Source: Casuarius casuarius
Taxonomy: Eukaryota; Chordata; Aves; Casuariiformes; Casuariidae
Direction of reading: 5' to 3'
DNA: 64,000 bases
Assembly (NCBI GenBank): GCA_003342895.1
Contig: PTFA01000086.1
Span: 2,182,199 to 2,246,198 of the forward strand
Positions 48,621-59,645 of the stretch are shown here, piece after piece. Numbering within the stretch: the stretch's first letter is position 1; every line of letters starts with the position of its first letter. A model generated the notes under the pieces. That model was not told the DNA's origin and searched no databases. It saw only the letters and a program-made list of their open reading frames with translations. Made by a program: the position numbers and the translations under genes.

Positions 48621-51050
48621 GTCTCCTTGATGCGGTCAGTCTTCAGTTTTTCTTTTTTTCTTCTTTCTTTGTTTTAAGGGGCTACTAATTGCTCTAGTGA
48701 GAGTTTGTAAAAGGGAAAGAGATGAAAATTTCAGTTAAAACATTTCTGAGCATTGGCATTTTCCCAAATGTTCTTGTCTTTCTCCTTTGATGACAGCTAC
48801 CTTCTATGGACTCTAGTCTGGGACCAACAGTTTGCATTCTCCTGCTCATCAATTATAATATAAGGGCAAAGTTGTATTTTCCTGTTGCACAATGTGCCTT
48901 GATAAATGTCTCCATAGAAAGAGAAAAACTTACTGGACTGCTTAGTTTGTAGTTACAAATAAAAGATGTGCCCATTGCAGAGAGGAGCTCATTCTACGTG
49001 CACACCAGGCAAATACAAATCCTCTTTGAGTCAGCTGGTAACTGGGTGGCCGTAGCGCGGAACTATGAAATGTTAATTTAAGGCTTCTTTTAGTTACTTT
49101 TTTCAAAGAGCTTGATTTCTTTTTGCATACATCCTCTAATGAAGATCAACTATAACTCCGCTAAGTAGCAAAGGTGAACACCGCGTGTTCATCAAACAGG
49201 ATAACAACGTTGTAAACATGCTTCTCTAGGCATGGACTTTTGATGCTTAGAATATCTCTCTTTAACGCAGGGTGTGCGTGTCTGTGGCTCTGTATGTGTA
49301 TTTATTAAGAGGGCTTCTACAAGCCCTAAGTGAGCAGAAGGGAAAAGTTCTGGTTCTGTTCTTCCCAAATTGTGGTCCTTGCAGCTATGGTAAGCAGCCC
49401 ACACAATCATATTCAGCATTGGTTTTTTGAAATATTCTGATTTAAAAGTGCATGGTGATATTCAAAGGGCTTAAATAGTAGTCTGCTCACAGCAGGAGCC
49501 TGTACCCCTGCAAACGGCGGAGTGGGAATGGCTTGGAGAGACTACCAAGCGGAGAGCAGCTGGAGAGCCGGGGCTGAAGGGTAGTCGGGAAGGCAATAGC
49601 TGTGTGCTCCTCGCAATAGATGAGCAGTATCAGTAGCCCTAATGATCCAGGGCAGTGGCCTGAGGAAGTCCTTGGAGTGTGGTTTCCTTTATCACTTTTA
49701 CTGGACTGCCCTTTGGGAATGAGTTATGATCTGATGGTTTGATCTTTTGTATTGTGTATGGGGTTATTGCACCTTTTAGTTCCTGACAACAGTAGTAAAG
49801 CTGCCAAGTATTACTTAAAGTGTGGGAATGTTTATAAGAACTCAGCAAAGAGGAGCGCCTAGTATTCAGAGTGCTAACACACTGCTGCACAAGAAACATT
49901 ATCAACCATCTAGCAAAATGGTGTGCTGTGGTGCTTGCTGTAATACCTGGCTTTGAAATGACCTTTTCCAGCTGGTGAAATAAAGCATTATAAGCGTGCA
50001 AGGGTCAGGACCATATTTCCAAGGTATCGCAGTGCTTATGTTGGAGGAGAACTGCATGTGTTTTAAAAACCACACGTGTACGTTCCTATCTGCTGTAGAA
50101 TTATTTTAGATGAAAACCCCAAATGTGTTTGTTCTGTACATTGAATGGAGTGACATTGTTAGTTTCTTGACAATGTTCTAATGGAATCATAGTTCAAAAT
50201 ATTCAGTGAAAACATTACACTCCCCCATCATTAAGGTGAATTTTGTTTGCATGCTCTTTTCCCAGAATACTGATGTTAATTTTTGCTTAACTTTAGTCTT
50301 ACAAGGTATGAAGCAATTTAACAGACTCGGTAACCTTTCATTAAAGTTCAGTGCAGTACTTAAGCATGTTGGGTGCATTAATTGTTAGCTGACAGCTATT
50401 ATTTCTGTGAAACCCTTTTGTAGTAAAATTTCTACTTGATGGATTGGATTTTACAAAATTTGCATTTCACTGAGCCAGAGTCAACTGGCTACTGAGCTGC
50501 TGTAGATATTTAAATAAGAAAACTATTTCTTTAAACTATTTTAAAATATCTATTAAAAATATAAAACTTATATTTAGGGATTAACTGCTTAATATGGAGT
50601 TCATATCCCTGCAATATTGATTTTGTGTGATGGGAAGCCTTACTATACATCATTATAACAAAACTCTTTTTTAATATAGGTAGAACTAAAAGTCTGGACT
50701 CAGTCCTGAATTCTGGCATGTAGTTGGCATGAAGACTATTGAGCTCAATACTTCTAAAAATAAGGGAAAATCCAAGAAAAACAGCAGGCAAGAAGTTTTA
50801 TGTCTTTTTCTAAACCTCTGTTTTAGTGATGGAGTCAGATGCATATATTTCCTACTCAGGATGCTATTAGATGGTGTAATGCATGGTGAGCAATTCTCTG
50901 AGGTGCTGGAGAGCGTGGAATTTCTCAGATAGTAAACTCTAAAGACTTTAATGGATTAACATATTTTTCCTGGCTACTGACTTTGCAATGACCCTTGCAT
51001 CTAGCAGACTAAACTACCATCAGCACTACAAAAGTGAGAAGAATATCGGC
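48621..51050. other. unannotated DNA
   Basis: A 120-codon minus frame at 49639-50001 reads through without a recognisable domain. Small GC-rich patch at 49500-49600. No gene is called. Confidence 0.4.
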
Positions 51051-51600
51051 AGTGTTTATTAGGTGGGGTTCAGCACTGCAGCGGTGCTGCTGTGGAGAAG
51101 ATGGTGAGAAAGGAGTTGAGAAAGATATCTGATCTCTGAGCTGGAGAAGGCAGAAGAGTTGCCAGTGATAAAAGATGAGTAAAGGACTTTAGAAAGAACC
51201 TGAAAAGTTTGCATTTCAGCTAGTTGGTTACAATCTGTTCCAGAAGAGATAGCAAAAGAGCTGTCAGAGTCTGTATGCGAAACAAAAAAGCAAAACCTGG
51301 ACATAGAGTATATGAGAACTGTAGCGCTATTAGCTTGAAGGTATATGGCTAAATGTGTTGGCCTAGAGCAAATATGCAAGGGAAGAAAAATAACAAGGGG
51401 GAGGATTGGTTTCTCCATGGGATTTGACCTAAATTTTGACAAATAAAGAGGAGGTGCTGAGGGAGCAGTTGTAATAAGAAGTGACCAAGAGAAGTGGATA
51501 ATAAAGTTTCTCACAGCCAGAGCACTAAAAGTTTCAAAATTAAGGAGATAGCTGACATGGAGATGGAAGACTGTGAAAAGTAAGGATGAAGAGTTCGCCT
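51051..51600. other. purine-rich strand segment
   Basis: The plus strand is strongly A/G-biased. TTA, CTA and TCA triplets are therefore rare, and the antisense strand keeps the 151-codon frame at 51059-51514. The predicted product is S/L-rich with no domain. The segment may be a decayed element, since similar bias appears at 25330-25510, 26885-27195, 52725-53030 and 61570-61800. Confidence 0.35.
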
Positions 51601-53235
51601 AGGATCTGTGTTCTTTCATATACACTGGGTCTATCAATGACACACCATTCCTAGGATTCATTGGACTTTTTTAATATTTGCAAGTCTGTGCTGACCACAG
51701 CTCTATCAGTGCCATTATCCCTTCTGGTTGCTGATATGTTCCTTATACTTATTCAGTGATAGCGTCTTGGAATAGAAATCTAGGAATATGTTTCTGAAAA
51801 GGACCATGAGCATAAATATACAAGTAATGGTGCAGATATCCTGCAGCAATATTTTTTGCTGAGTGGTTAAAAATGAAAGCCTATTGTTGTTTGGTAATGG
51901 CAGAATGAATTTTCAATTCTTTGATTATGTTAAAGATCTGAATGCAGGCTGAGTCACACCCACCTATCACTAAATCAGTTATATTTTATAATTTGGTAAC
52001 ATCAGTTGACTTTCGCCACTAATTTTGGATGCCTTATTAAATACATAAGAGTAGCAAGAAATGATTTAGACCATCAGTATTATCTCATCAACAGTGGAAA
52101 GAGGATGTTACTTCCTTCTATATATACAACAACTGTGAAGTGGAAAGGAGAAAAACGGAGGAAAAAGTGAGTTAATTATTCAAGAGGGAATTTCCTCTTC
52201 AGCAGATTCTTCTTTCAGTTCAGCCAAACACTGTCATTATATGGCTTGTCATTTAGGTAGGATTTGGATGGCAGGTTAGAGTTTTTAACAATAACACCGT
52301 TGAGTCCATGTTACAGATAATGGTCAATAGTCAGGGTCCTGCCTTAGGTATCATACAGTAAAATACCAGTACACCCAAGGTTTTTGCTTGTTCTCTTTAC
52401 AATTTCATTTTTATGCTCAAGAAGAGATGAAGGAGAGCTAAGTGAATAGTGCTGCAATTTTAGCGGTGTTCTTTCAAGTCCTATCCCCTGTCTTTTTTGT
52501 AGGCTATTCCCATGAGTTTGTTATTCCACAGGTACCCAGCATCTATCACTGGAAGGAAATGTGCCCCTTGGGTTGGATTAGATCAATATTTTGACCTTCA
52601 GGAAGACCCTTTGTTTGCATCAAGCAAGCAATGAAAAAACATGAAATAAAATAGCATATTCATTGTATATAAGACATGAAAGAAATACATAATGCTAAGT
52701 TTAGGTGCTGCTTAATGAATGGAGTCAGTTTACGGTGTAGAAAACGTGGAAATCTGAGTAATTAGTATTCAGATTGCTTATGACCCCTTGGACGTTCGTG
52801 AGATAGAGGATGAAATTTGTCACATTTGCGCTTTGCACTGAGGTTACCCATATAGAGAGAGTGATTTCCCAGGATGTAGTATCTGTTAGACAAAATGAAA
52901 ACAAAAAGAAAGCAGACTTCATTTGGGAAAACTGCATTATTGCAGGTGATGGAAGAGAAAAAGATGGAAAACCTATAAAGGGCTGAAACAGAGGAGTGCA
53001 GCATGAGACACCAATTTTAGGTTTGTTCAAAGCAGAAAAATGGCCATATTTTCATAATGAAATTGTCCTGATTGTGTACTAATGCTTTCAAAAAGAAGCA
53101 AACTCCGAAGCATTTCCCAAAGCAATGAAGACTAGGGGAAATATTTCAAAGGGAGTGAACATGTCAATGCTATTCTTAATAAACTAGAGAGTAACCAGCC
53201 GTACACTCAGAATACATGAAAAATGTTGGCTGGTC
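51601..53235. other. unannotated DNA
   Basis: GGGTTGGATTAGATCAAT followed by TTTTGACCTTCAGGAAG at 52569-52607 could be a worn CR1-like tail, but it is too short to call. A purine-rich tract lies at 52725-53030, with antisense frames of 101 and 80 codons and no domain. Confidence 0.4.
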
Positions 53236-53311
53236 ACGTGTGTGTTGTTATGTTGGTGTAAGTATGCACACCTGCCACAAAAAGTGTTTCTGGGGTGTAC
53301 AACACACACGT
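53236..53311. repeat. 76-nt hairpin with 13-bp perfect stem
   Basis: ACGTGTGTGTTGT (53236-53248) and its exact reverse complement (53299-53311) enclose 50 bases. Inside, GGTGT (53255-53259) can pair with ACACC (53268-53272). A few G-T wobbles could extend the outer stem. The size is that of a small precursor hairpin, but the GT-rich arm makes chance pairing more likely, and the large internal loop argues against a microRNA. Confidence 0.5.
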
Positions 53312-54240
53312 TCTTCACAGTCACTACAACCTGGCACTGCACAGAAGCTATTACAATGGGATGGCTGGGAAGCATGGGCAAAGGTGAACAGAAATGTTAG
53401 CATGCAATTCGTTTGTTTTCAAGAAAACCTTATTTTGATGAAAAAGTTCTGAGTAGTTCTCTGACTGAAAAAAATTTAGTCTTAAAAATTTCTATTAAGG
53501 AAGAAATGAAATTTCTCCTGGGAATATAATAAGAATGGATATCAGGGATGCTTCTTACAACACTGTAATTCAGCTACCTGTTTTGAAAATAAAGTAGTTA
53601 GAGGAAAATTTGACCAGTTTACAGTCTGCTATCCTGGTAGATAGGCAGCCATAGAAATGCTATTTTGTTATTTCTTAATATAACACAGATTTCCAAATAA
53701 ACCTCCTTTTTGTTCATGTGGCATTTCTATACCAGAAAATCTGCATTTTACTACCTCATTTGTAAGTTAGGTAGATGAGTCTATAATCCAAGCTTCATGG
53801 CCATTTTTTTCTGCAAAAAAGAAGCTTAAGTAAAATTTACATTATTAAATTCAAAAGTCACATTTGAAAAATTCTATCTTAGTTTCCTTTCAAAGTTCTG
53901 TAGAAAATCTTGATGGTATTTTTTTCATGTTGCTCCATTTTTTTATTCCAGTCTTTTACTTGAGATACCATTCTCTCTTTTTATTTGAAAGTGGGTTTTG
54001 CATTTAAGTTTTTTATTGTAACAGTGAATCTTAAGTATGTCAACTGCAGATGTAGTGAGCAACTTCTGTGATACATCCAAAAAGAATCTTTGGTGGAAAG
54101 ACATATTTGGCACCGAGTGATAACTTCAGCTTTGGTAACAAACCTGACTGTTGCTTAGTTTATAGCAACTAGGTCACAGCGTTCTTGATGGTTAGCATCA
54201 TCCGTCAGCAAGGATAACGTACTTCCTGATTCCCAGCAGA
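53312..54240. other. unannotated AT-rich DNA
   Basis: Nothing recognised. Confidence 0.45.
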
Positions 54241-54245
54241 ACGGG

Positions 54246-54331
54246 GCTCTCTTTTTTTCCTTTCTTTTTTTTTTCTTTCTTTCCCCCCACAAAAGAAGGA
54301 AAGCCAAAATAAGAAAGAAAAACTGATTGGT
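54246..54331. repeat. polypyrimidine tract facing a polypurine tract
   Basis: A C/T tract (54246-54289) is followed within a few bases by an A/G-rich tract (to about 54321). CTTTCTTTCC and GGAAAG, and GTTTTTCTTTCTT on the opposite strand, give imperfect inverted complementarity. This layout can form hairpins or intramolecular triplexes. Confidence 0.6.
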
Positions 54332-56590
54332 TTATTGTGCCCCAAGGGAAACCATTTTAGTCTCTGAAGGGCCATACCCAGACGTTTTTGTGTTTCAGTA
54401 TAACTTAACATCTACAGATTTTGCACCTGCAATTTTGTACCAGCAAAATGATTTTGGATCCAAATTACTCCTACCTTTAACTGTATAAATGCACTTGAGA
54501 TCTGAAGGCATAGAGATTTGTTAGAAAAGAAAGTTATTTTGATCTTACCGTTGTCAAGCTGGAGATGCCTGGGTGTATTTGGGGCCACAGAGGAAAGCTG
54601 CCTTACTGGAAAGGTTGCCACGCGCTCTGAACTTGGGAGCTACACTTTAAGACTTTTAATGCTGTATAATATGAGTAGGGTTATAAGTGATAGTCCTTGC
54701 TCTAAACAGTCTTGAACATGTTTATTTTACCTTTGCCATAAGTAAAGTGTTTTTATGTACTTTTGTACCTACTGGTTAAAGTTTCTCTGCAAATCACACA
54801 TGGATGATAGTCAGTCATTGTATGGCTTCATAGTGCACCCGTTTGGATATATGAATGGGAGTCAAATCAGAGTTTTATTGGGCTGTAGCTTTTGTCGTAG
54901 CAAGAGAGAGTCTATTCTACTGTGACAAGACAGAAATAAATCTTATTGCTTAATCTTAACTAGAGATGGCCAATATGTTCCACCTTAAACTTTTTTCAAT
55001 ATAAAATTTTCAGAGAAGGGACAGAGAAAGACTAGGAAGAGTTTATTAAATGTGAGAAATTTTTTAAAAGCAACGAAAAAAAAAGGCAAGCCTCTCTTTT
55101 TCCACACTAATTTTAATCAACTCCAAATTCAAAAGACAGCTTCCATTCTTCATTGATAAGTAGTAAGTCACTCCAAGAGGAGTGTAATCATACTAAAATT
55201 CACAGCTAGGATAATGTACAACTGGAACTCTATCAAGCCTCTGCATCTTGAGGAATTGAGGTATGCCTTGGAGGAATGCATTAGATGCTATGGTTAATTA
55301 ACTAATTTACTCAATCAAGTTTAACAGTGGTTTTAACTTTAATGGCACCATTACATTTTAATATGAAAATAACAGGCTGTATTCCTAGCATTCCCTGCAG
55401 TCCGCCTCCTCTCTACCATCCACTTTACAATTTGATTTTGATTTGTGAAGTCTTAAACCTGCTTATAATGTCAAGCGCATGTAATACAATATGTCTAGCG
55501 AACATTATACATACCCACCTTACAAATACTGTTGCTTGAAGTCATAGCTCCTGACAGATAGTGTATATTCGTCAAGAATCATTGAGCTTGCATGAGTCCT
55601 TCAGGAAGAAAATGGCATACATGTGTAAATAGAAGTAAGCTAATATTAAGTATATTTGAGCTATTTTCTCAAAGGAGACTTAGCAAAATTCCCTCTCTTG
55701 TGTTTGGAGCCTACTTTCTCTGGTGCTGTGGACAGGCACAGCTGGGTCCTGTTAGGTCACAAGTAGAAAATGAAGCAGAGAGAAATGCAGTTCAAACCAT
55801 GCTGCTCAATTTGCTCAAGGACGAAACTTTTCTCCCCTTAGAAATGGCAGTCGTGAGCCCTCTTCTAGAAATGAGGTGTTCCCGTCCCTGCGGTGAAGCA
55901 CTTTCTGGCTGTAGTCTCCCCCAAACATTCTTTATGAGGTTTTCTACTTTATGTAATATAAATATTCTGTTGATTCCTTGAATTGCAAGTCTTAACTTTC
56001 TTAGACTACCAGTCTCTCCTTTACTCTGTATGTCTTCCTTTTGCTTAACCTAAATAAATATTAAACAGTATTGTAATTAAACATAAGTCTGAGAAAATCC
56101 TACTCCCCGGTACGCCGCTGCAACCGTTCCCAGTCACAGCCCCTTGGCAAACAGGTCGTTTATACTGGTGTTGGGAGACTTGAGCCTGAAGCTGGCAGCA
56201 GGAGTCAGGTGTTGCCTTATTCCTGGGATAATTTCCCATACGGAAGATGTACCTTTAAGTCCGGTCAGGCAGAGACGTGACTCTATACCCCTCCTTAGAT
56301 CTCCTTGTCAATGGGCTGCTGGGTCAAACAGAAATAGTCTCACTTTTGGTTTTTATGACAATAAAATTCTTCAAAATATGGTTGCCACGTACACAGGTGT
56401 GCCAGAACATGGTTAGCAGGTATAGCAATCCCTGGGGCGTGACGTGAATCCCACGGGGCTTCAGCAAGGTCTAGGCATCCAGCTTCGTGGGCTGCCAACA
56501 TGTAGCAAACTGTGTTCCTGCCTGGCAGCAAATATTCAGGTGCTAAGTTCTCCTTTGCAACATCTAATATGTAGACCATAATTTGAGATG
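54332..56590. other. unannotated DNA
   Basis: A possible T/A-block interspersed relic lies at 54955-55010 (CTAGAGATGGCC, then TTTTTTCAATATAAAATTTTC). The frame of 129 codons at 55592-55981 has no domain. No gene is called. Confidence 0.4.
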
Positions 56591-56720
56591 GGGCTTAGAC
56601 TCATGTGCACCACTCCAGTTCGTGCCCGCGCCAGCCTTCCACGCGTGGGCCAGACCCTGGAGACTGGGGCGCTGATCGGAAAACGCAGCAAAGATTTCAG
56701 GCGTCTGAGGAAAGCTCGCT
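56591..56720. other. small CpG-bearing GC patch
   Basis: About 130 bases with clustered CpG (CGTGCCCGCGCC, CACGCGTGGGCC). Too short to call a CpG island. Confidence 0.35.
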
Positions 56721-57675
56721 ACTGGATACCCACATCCAATTTATAACGGATTTAATCTGGTTCTAGAAAGGGACAGTAAATCATCGCTAAACAGCTATAT
56801 GTGATTTTATTGAGAATTTTTACTATCACAGATACAAAGACCGTACTTTAGAGATTAACTAGGGAAAGTTTTACAAGACAGTGGAGATAATGAATCATGA
56901 ATTCTGTAAGGGTGAACCTCCCATGCTGAATCAAAGTACAGCTGTCTCATATTTGCTCTGTGTGCATTTTGCTACCAGTAATTTTGTCATCAATTTTCAT
57001 ATTTTGTTTAAACATATTTGTCTTTTGGACAAGATAGGTCATATTTCACATATTTGATGAATTTTCTCCTTGGTCCAGTTTTACAGGATTTGCACTTAAT
57101 TAATTGCACAACCTTTAATTCGACAGACTGTTTTTAATGGCTCTGTAGTTTCAAATGCATATACACAGAGGAATTTCAAAAGTAATTGTTTTTATGTCAC
57201 TACTATTGAAAGTTGCAATTATTAAAATATTCAGATAATGGCTCAAAATTTCTTAGAGGATTGTACTAAATAATGCATGTGCTTTTTACACATATTTATA
57301 GATTTTTAAGTTGAGGTATCAATTCTATACAGCAGTGTTAGTACGCTACCTCCACACTGCGCAAATGTGAAGTTCTAACTTGCAAAAGCGCAGGCAAATT
57401 CTGCATGTATACTTTTGGAAATAAGGGCCTTTAATTCTTTTTGTGGGAATTACGCTGCAATTACATTAATTGCTGTTGACGGAACTTTTTGATTTGGCAT
57501 TCGCTGGAAGTGCGGGGCTTTAAAGTGCAAAAGAAATTTTGTGCATCCCCAGCTTACACAAGCTCGGCTAAGGGAAGACCACCTTTTACTAGCAGAGCTA
57601 ACCACTGACAGTTGTGGCACTCTTAAAAGCTTCTTTAGTTCTTAGCAGATTCACAGAACAGGGCTACCTCACCCA
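56721..57675. promoter_or_regulatory. candidate noncoding regulatory element
   Basis: The part at 57020-57330 has closely set homeodomain-like cores (TTAATTAATTGCAC, TTTAATTCG, TTTTTAATGG) in repeat-free sequence. The regulatory reading is inference. Confidence 0.22.
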
Positions 57676-57697
57676 TCCAGACAGCATGCTGTCTGGA
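57676..57697. repeat. perfect 22-bp palindrome
   Basis: The sequence centred between 57686 and 57687 is its own exact reverse complement over 22 bases, with half-site TCCAGACAGCA and no spacer. It contains CAGAC and GTCTG on either side (SMAD-type cores) and a central GCATGC. A perfect palindrome of this length is rarely expected by chance in 64 kb. Confidence 0.85.
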
Positions 57698-58450
57698 AAT
57701 GTGCCCATCAAATCTGTTTGTCAAGCCACCAGGCTTTTCCATGCCTGGTAAAAGGCAGACAGGAAGGAGTAGGCAAAGGTCAGTCCTTGTCAGCTCGTTG
57801 TAAATGTAATTGTACTGGCAGTTTGCGAGGCACTTGCCTGTTCCCTAGCAACTTTGTGTATGTGGGGAAGAGTTAAATACGTATTTTTGAGTATGTTGCT
57901 TTTCATTAATTTTGGCGCTGGGGGTTTTTTAATTTAATTTTATTTGTTGGCTCTTGTGTATACTTGGAGGCTTGTGTGCATAAGCTGCAAACTCCCATAA
58001 GCAATTGTGCAAGCCTTTGAACAAAAACGTGTTACTGAAGACTGACTTCTGAGTTGGAGTATAATCATGTTCATTAATCTAGATTCTGATTTCTTTTGTG
58101 TGTGGCTCTGAAAAAATGCATTACTCGTAATACAAAGTCATTATTGACTGTGTTTTTCATATTGGTAGCGGCAAGCTGCAATCAGAATCTGGCCCAATAT
58201 CATTATGTGTGCTTTGTGTGATCTTTTATGGTGACAACTATTGGATGGACTATTTTTAAATGTATATATCAGAAATGACTCCTACTAATGACAGATGTAG
58301 GAACAATGATTTTAAGACTGGTTTTTGTTCAGAGGAATGAATTCAGGGGTTAAGCAAAGGCATACAACTCCGCTCTAATTTCTAGGAGTTGTCCCCACTT
58401 ACACAAAGGATGAATTAAACTCATTTATCTTATTCAAGCCTTAGACAAAC
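57698..58450. other. unannotated DNA
   Basis: A short CAATCAGAATCTGGCCCAAT at 58179-58198 is the end block of the palindromic repeat family. Nothing else is recognised. Confidence 0.45.
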
Positions 58451-58520
58451 TGTGGGGCTCATATGTGCAGCTGATATAAACTGGCACGGGTCCATTGACC
58501 ACAGAGTGAGTTGGCCCAAG
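58451..58520. repeat. relic of the palindromic dispersed repeat
   Basis: GGGGCTCATATGTGCAGCTG, then ATATAAACTGGCAC, GGTCCATTGACCACAG and GTTGGCCCAAG follow the 'cagctggtgtaaatcagcatagctccattgacttcag … ggccc' type. Confidence 0.5.
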
Positions 58521-59105
58521 ATGTACACTAGATGCTGGGAGAGATGTTTCTACAAAGGACTAATATATATCTGTAAAAGTGCGCATACAATCCTGTTTCA
58601 CCAAAAATGAATGGCAGGTAGGTATTCTTCTAGTGAAGCTGCACCTGCAGCAAGAATGGATTCTCAGGTACAGGTGTCATGGATCAGACAGGGCCCACTA
58701 AGAAGAAAGTCTGTCGTTTGAAAAATCTGTCTCTGTTAAAAACAATATGTTGCCTGTGCAATCTGGAAACTGGAATATGAGGCATTACCATGATTTAACT
58801 GTATGTGCAGTGTACTAAAAAACATGCAGATTTATAAACCAGACACTGAGTAAATATAGTGAAATTCTGCTTGGTTTTCTTTCTGTTGCCTTAACCTGGC
58901 TAAAGAGCACCTAAACACAGTGCCGTTTTTAAGTGCAATTATTTGAGCTGCCAATTCATAGGTTGTTCCCTCTGCAGTAGTTAATATTCCCTTTCACTTC
59001 ATTTACCAATGGAGTCACAACATTTCCAGAACACTTAATAGTAATATTGATGCAGAGACAGAAATGCATCCAGAATGCTGTGTTAATCCATATTGTTTTA
59101 ATTTA
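58521..59105. other. unannotated DNA
   Basis: Nothing recognised. Confidence 0.45.
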
Positions 59106-59108
59106 ACA

Positions 59109-59177
59109 GACCAAATTTCCTGACATTATTTCCTTTGACTGCAGTGGAGTTACTCCAGCAGAGAATTTGTTCCAGTG
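59109..59177. repeat. relic of the palindromic dispersed repeat
   Basis: GACCAAATTTCCTGACATT, then TTTGACTGCAGTGGAGTTAC, TCCAGCAG and GAATTTGTTCCAG match the terminal and central blocks of the family. Confidence 0.5.
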
Positions 59178-59399
59178 AGTTTTACAGTGTTACTGACTCT
59201 TAGTAATTTATCACTATACACGTCTGCTAGCTTAACTGATAGAACCTACAGAGATGGGCACTGTGGTTTAAATTGCTCGCTCGCTCTCTCCGTGTAGGTA
59301 GTAATAACTCTTTGTTCACCATTATGAACAGTTTTCTGCTCATCTGTGGATCTCAAAGTGGTGTATAAATTTAGGGTGAGACTGTGCCTATTAAGGTAA

Positions 59400-59645
59400 T
59401 TGGACGGTTCAGGATGTCCACGCTGGCCCCCTGAGGGGCTCTGCTGCGTGGAGGGAATGGCTGTGCCCCCTCTGCCTGGTTTTGCAGCTCTTGCCTTTTG
59501 GGGTTAGCTTTTTCTGCACAGGCCAGGGAGGGGGGAACCGTTGCTTTCCCTGCCCGGCCTCTGCCATCCCCCTGTGGGCGGTCCAGGCATGCAGCGGGTC
59601 TGCCGGGGCTTGGCATCGTGTGCGTGCACACGTGTTATGCAGCAG
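59400..59645. promoter_or_regulatory. GC-rich patch with CACGTG
   Basis: A GC-rich block with scattered CpG. A CACGTG E-box is at 59629-59634, next to a 7-bp inverted repeat CGTGTGC/GCACACG. The 86-codon minus frame and two plus frames have no domain. It may be a weak CpG island. Confidence 0.3.

Noticed and set aside
49639..50001. 120-codon minus frame as a coding exon
   Set aside because: No domain, no flanking splice pattern that I trust, and ordinary AT-rich composition.
51059..51514. 151-codon minus-strand frame as a gene
   Set aside because: The opposite strand is purine-rich, which removes antisense stop codons. The product is S/L-rich without a recognisable domain.
52569..52607. Second CR1-like tail
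   Set aside because: The match is confined to GTTGGATTAGAT and GACCTTCAGG and lacks the terminal octamer repeats.
53236..53311. microRNA gene
   Set aside because: Only the basal 13 bp pair well. A 50-base loop with weak pairing is unlike a microRNA precursor.
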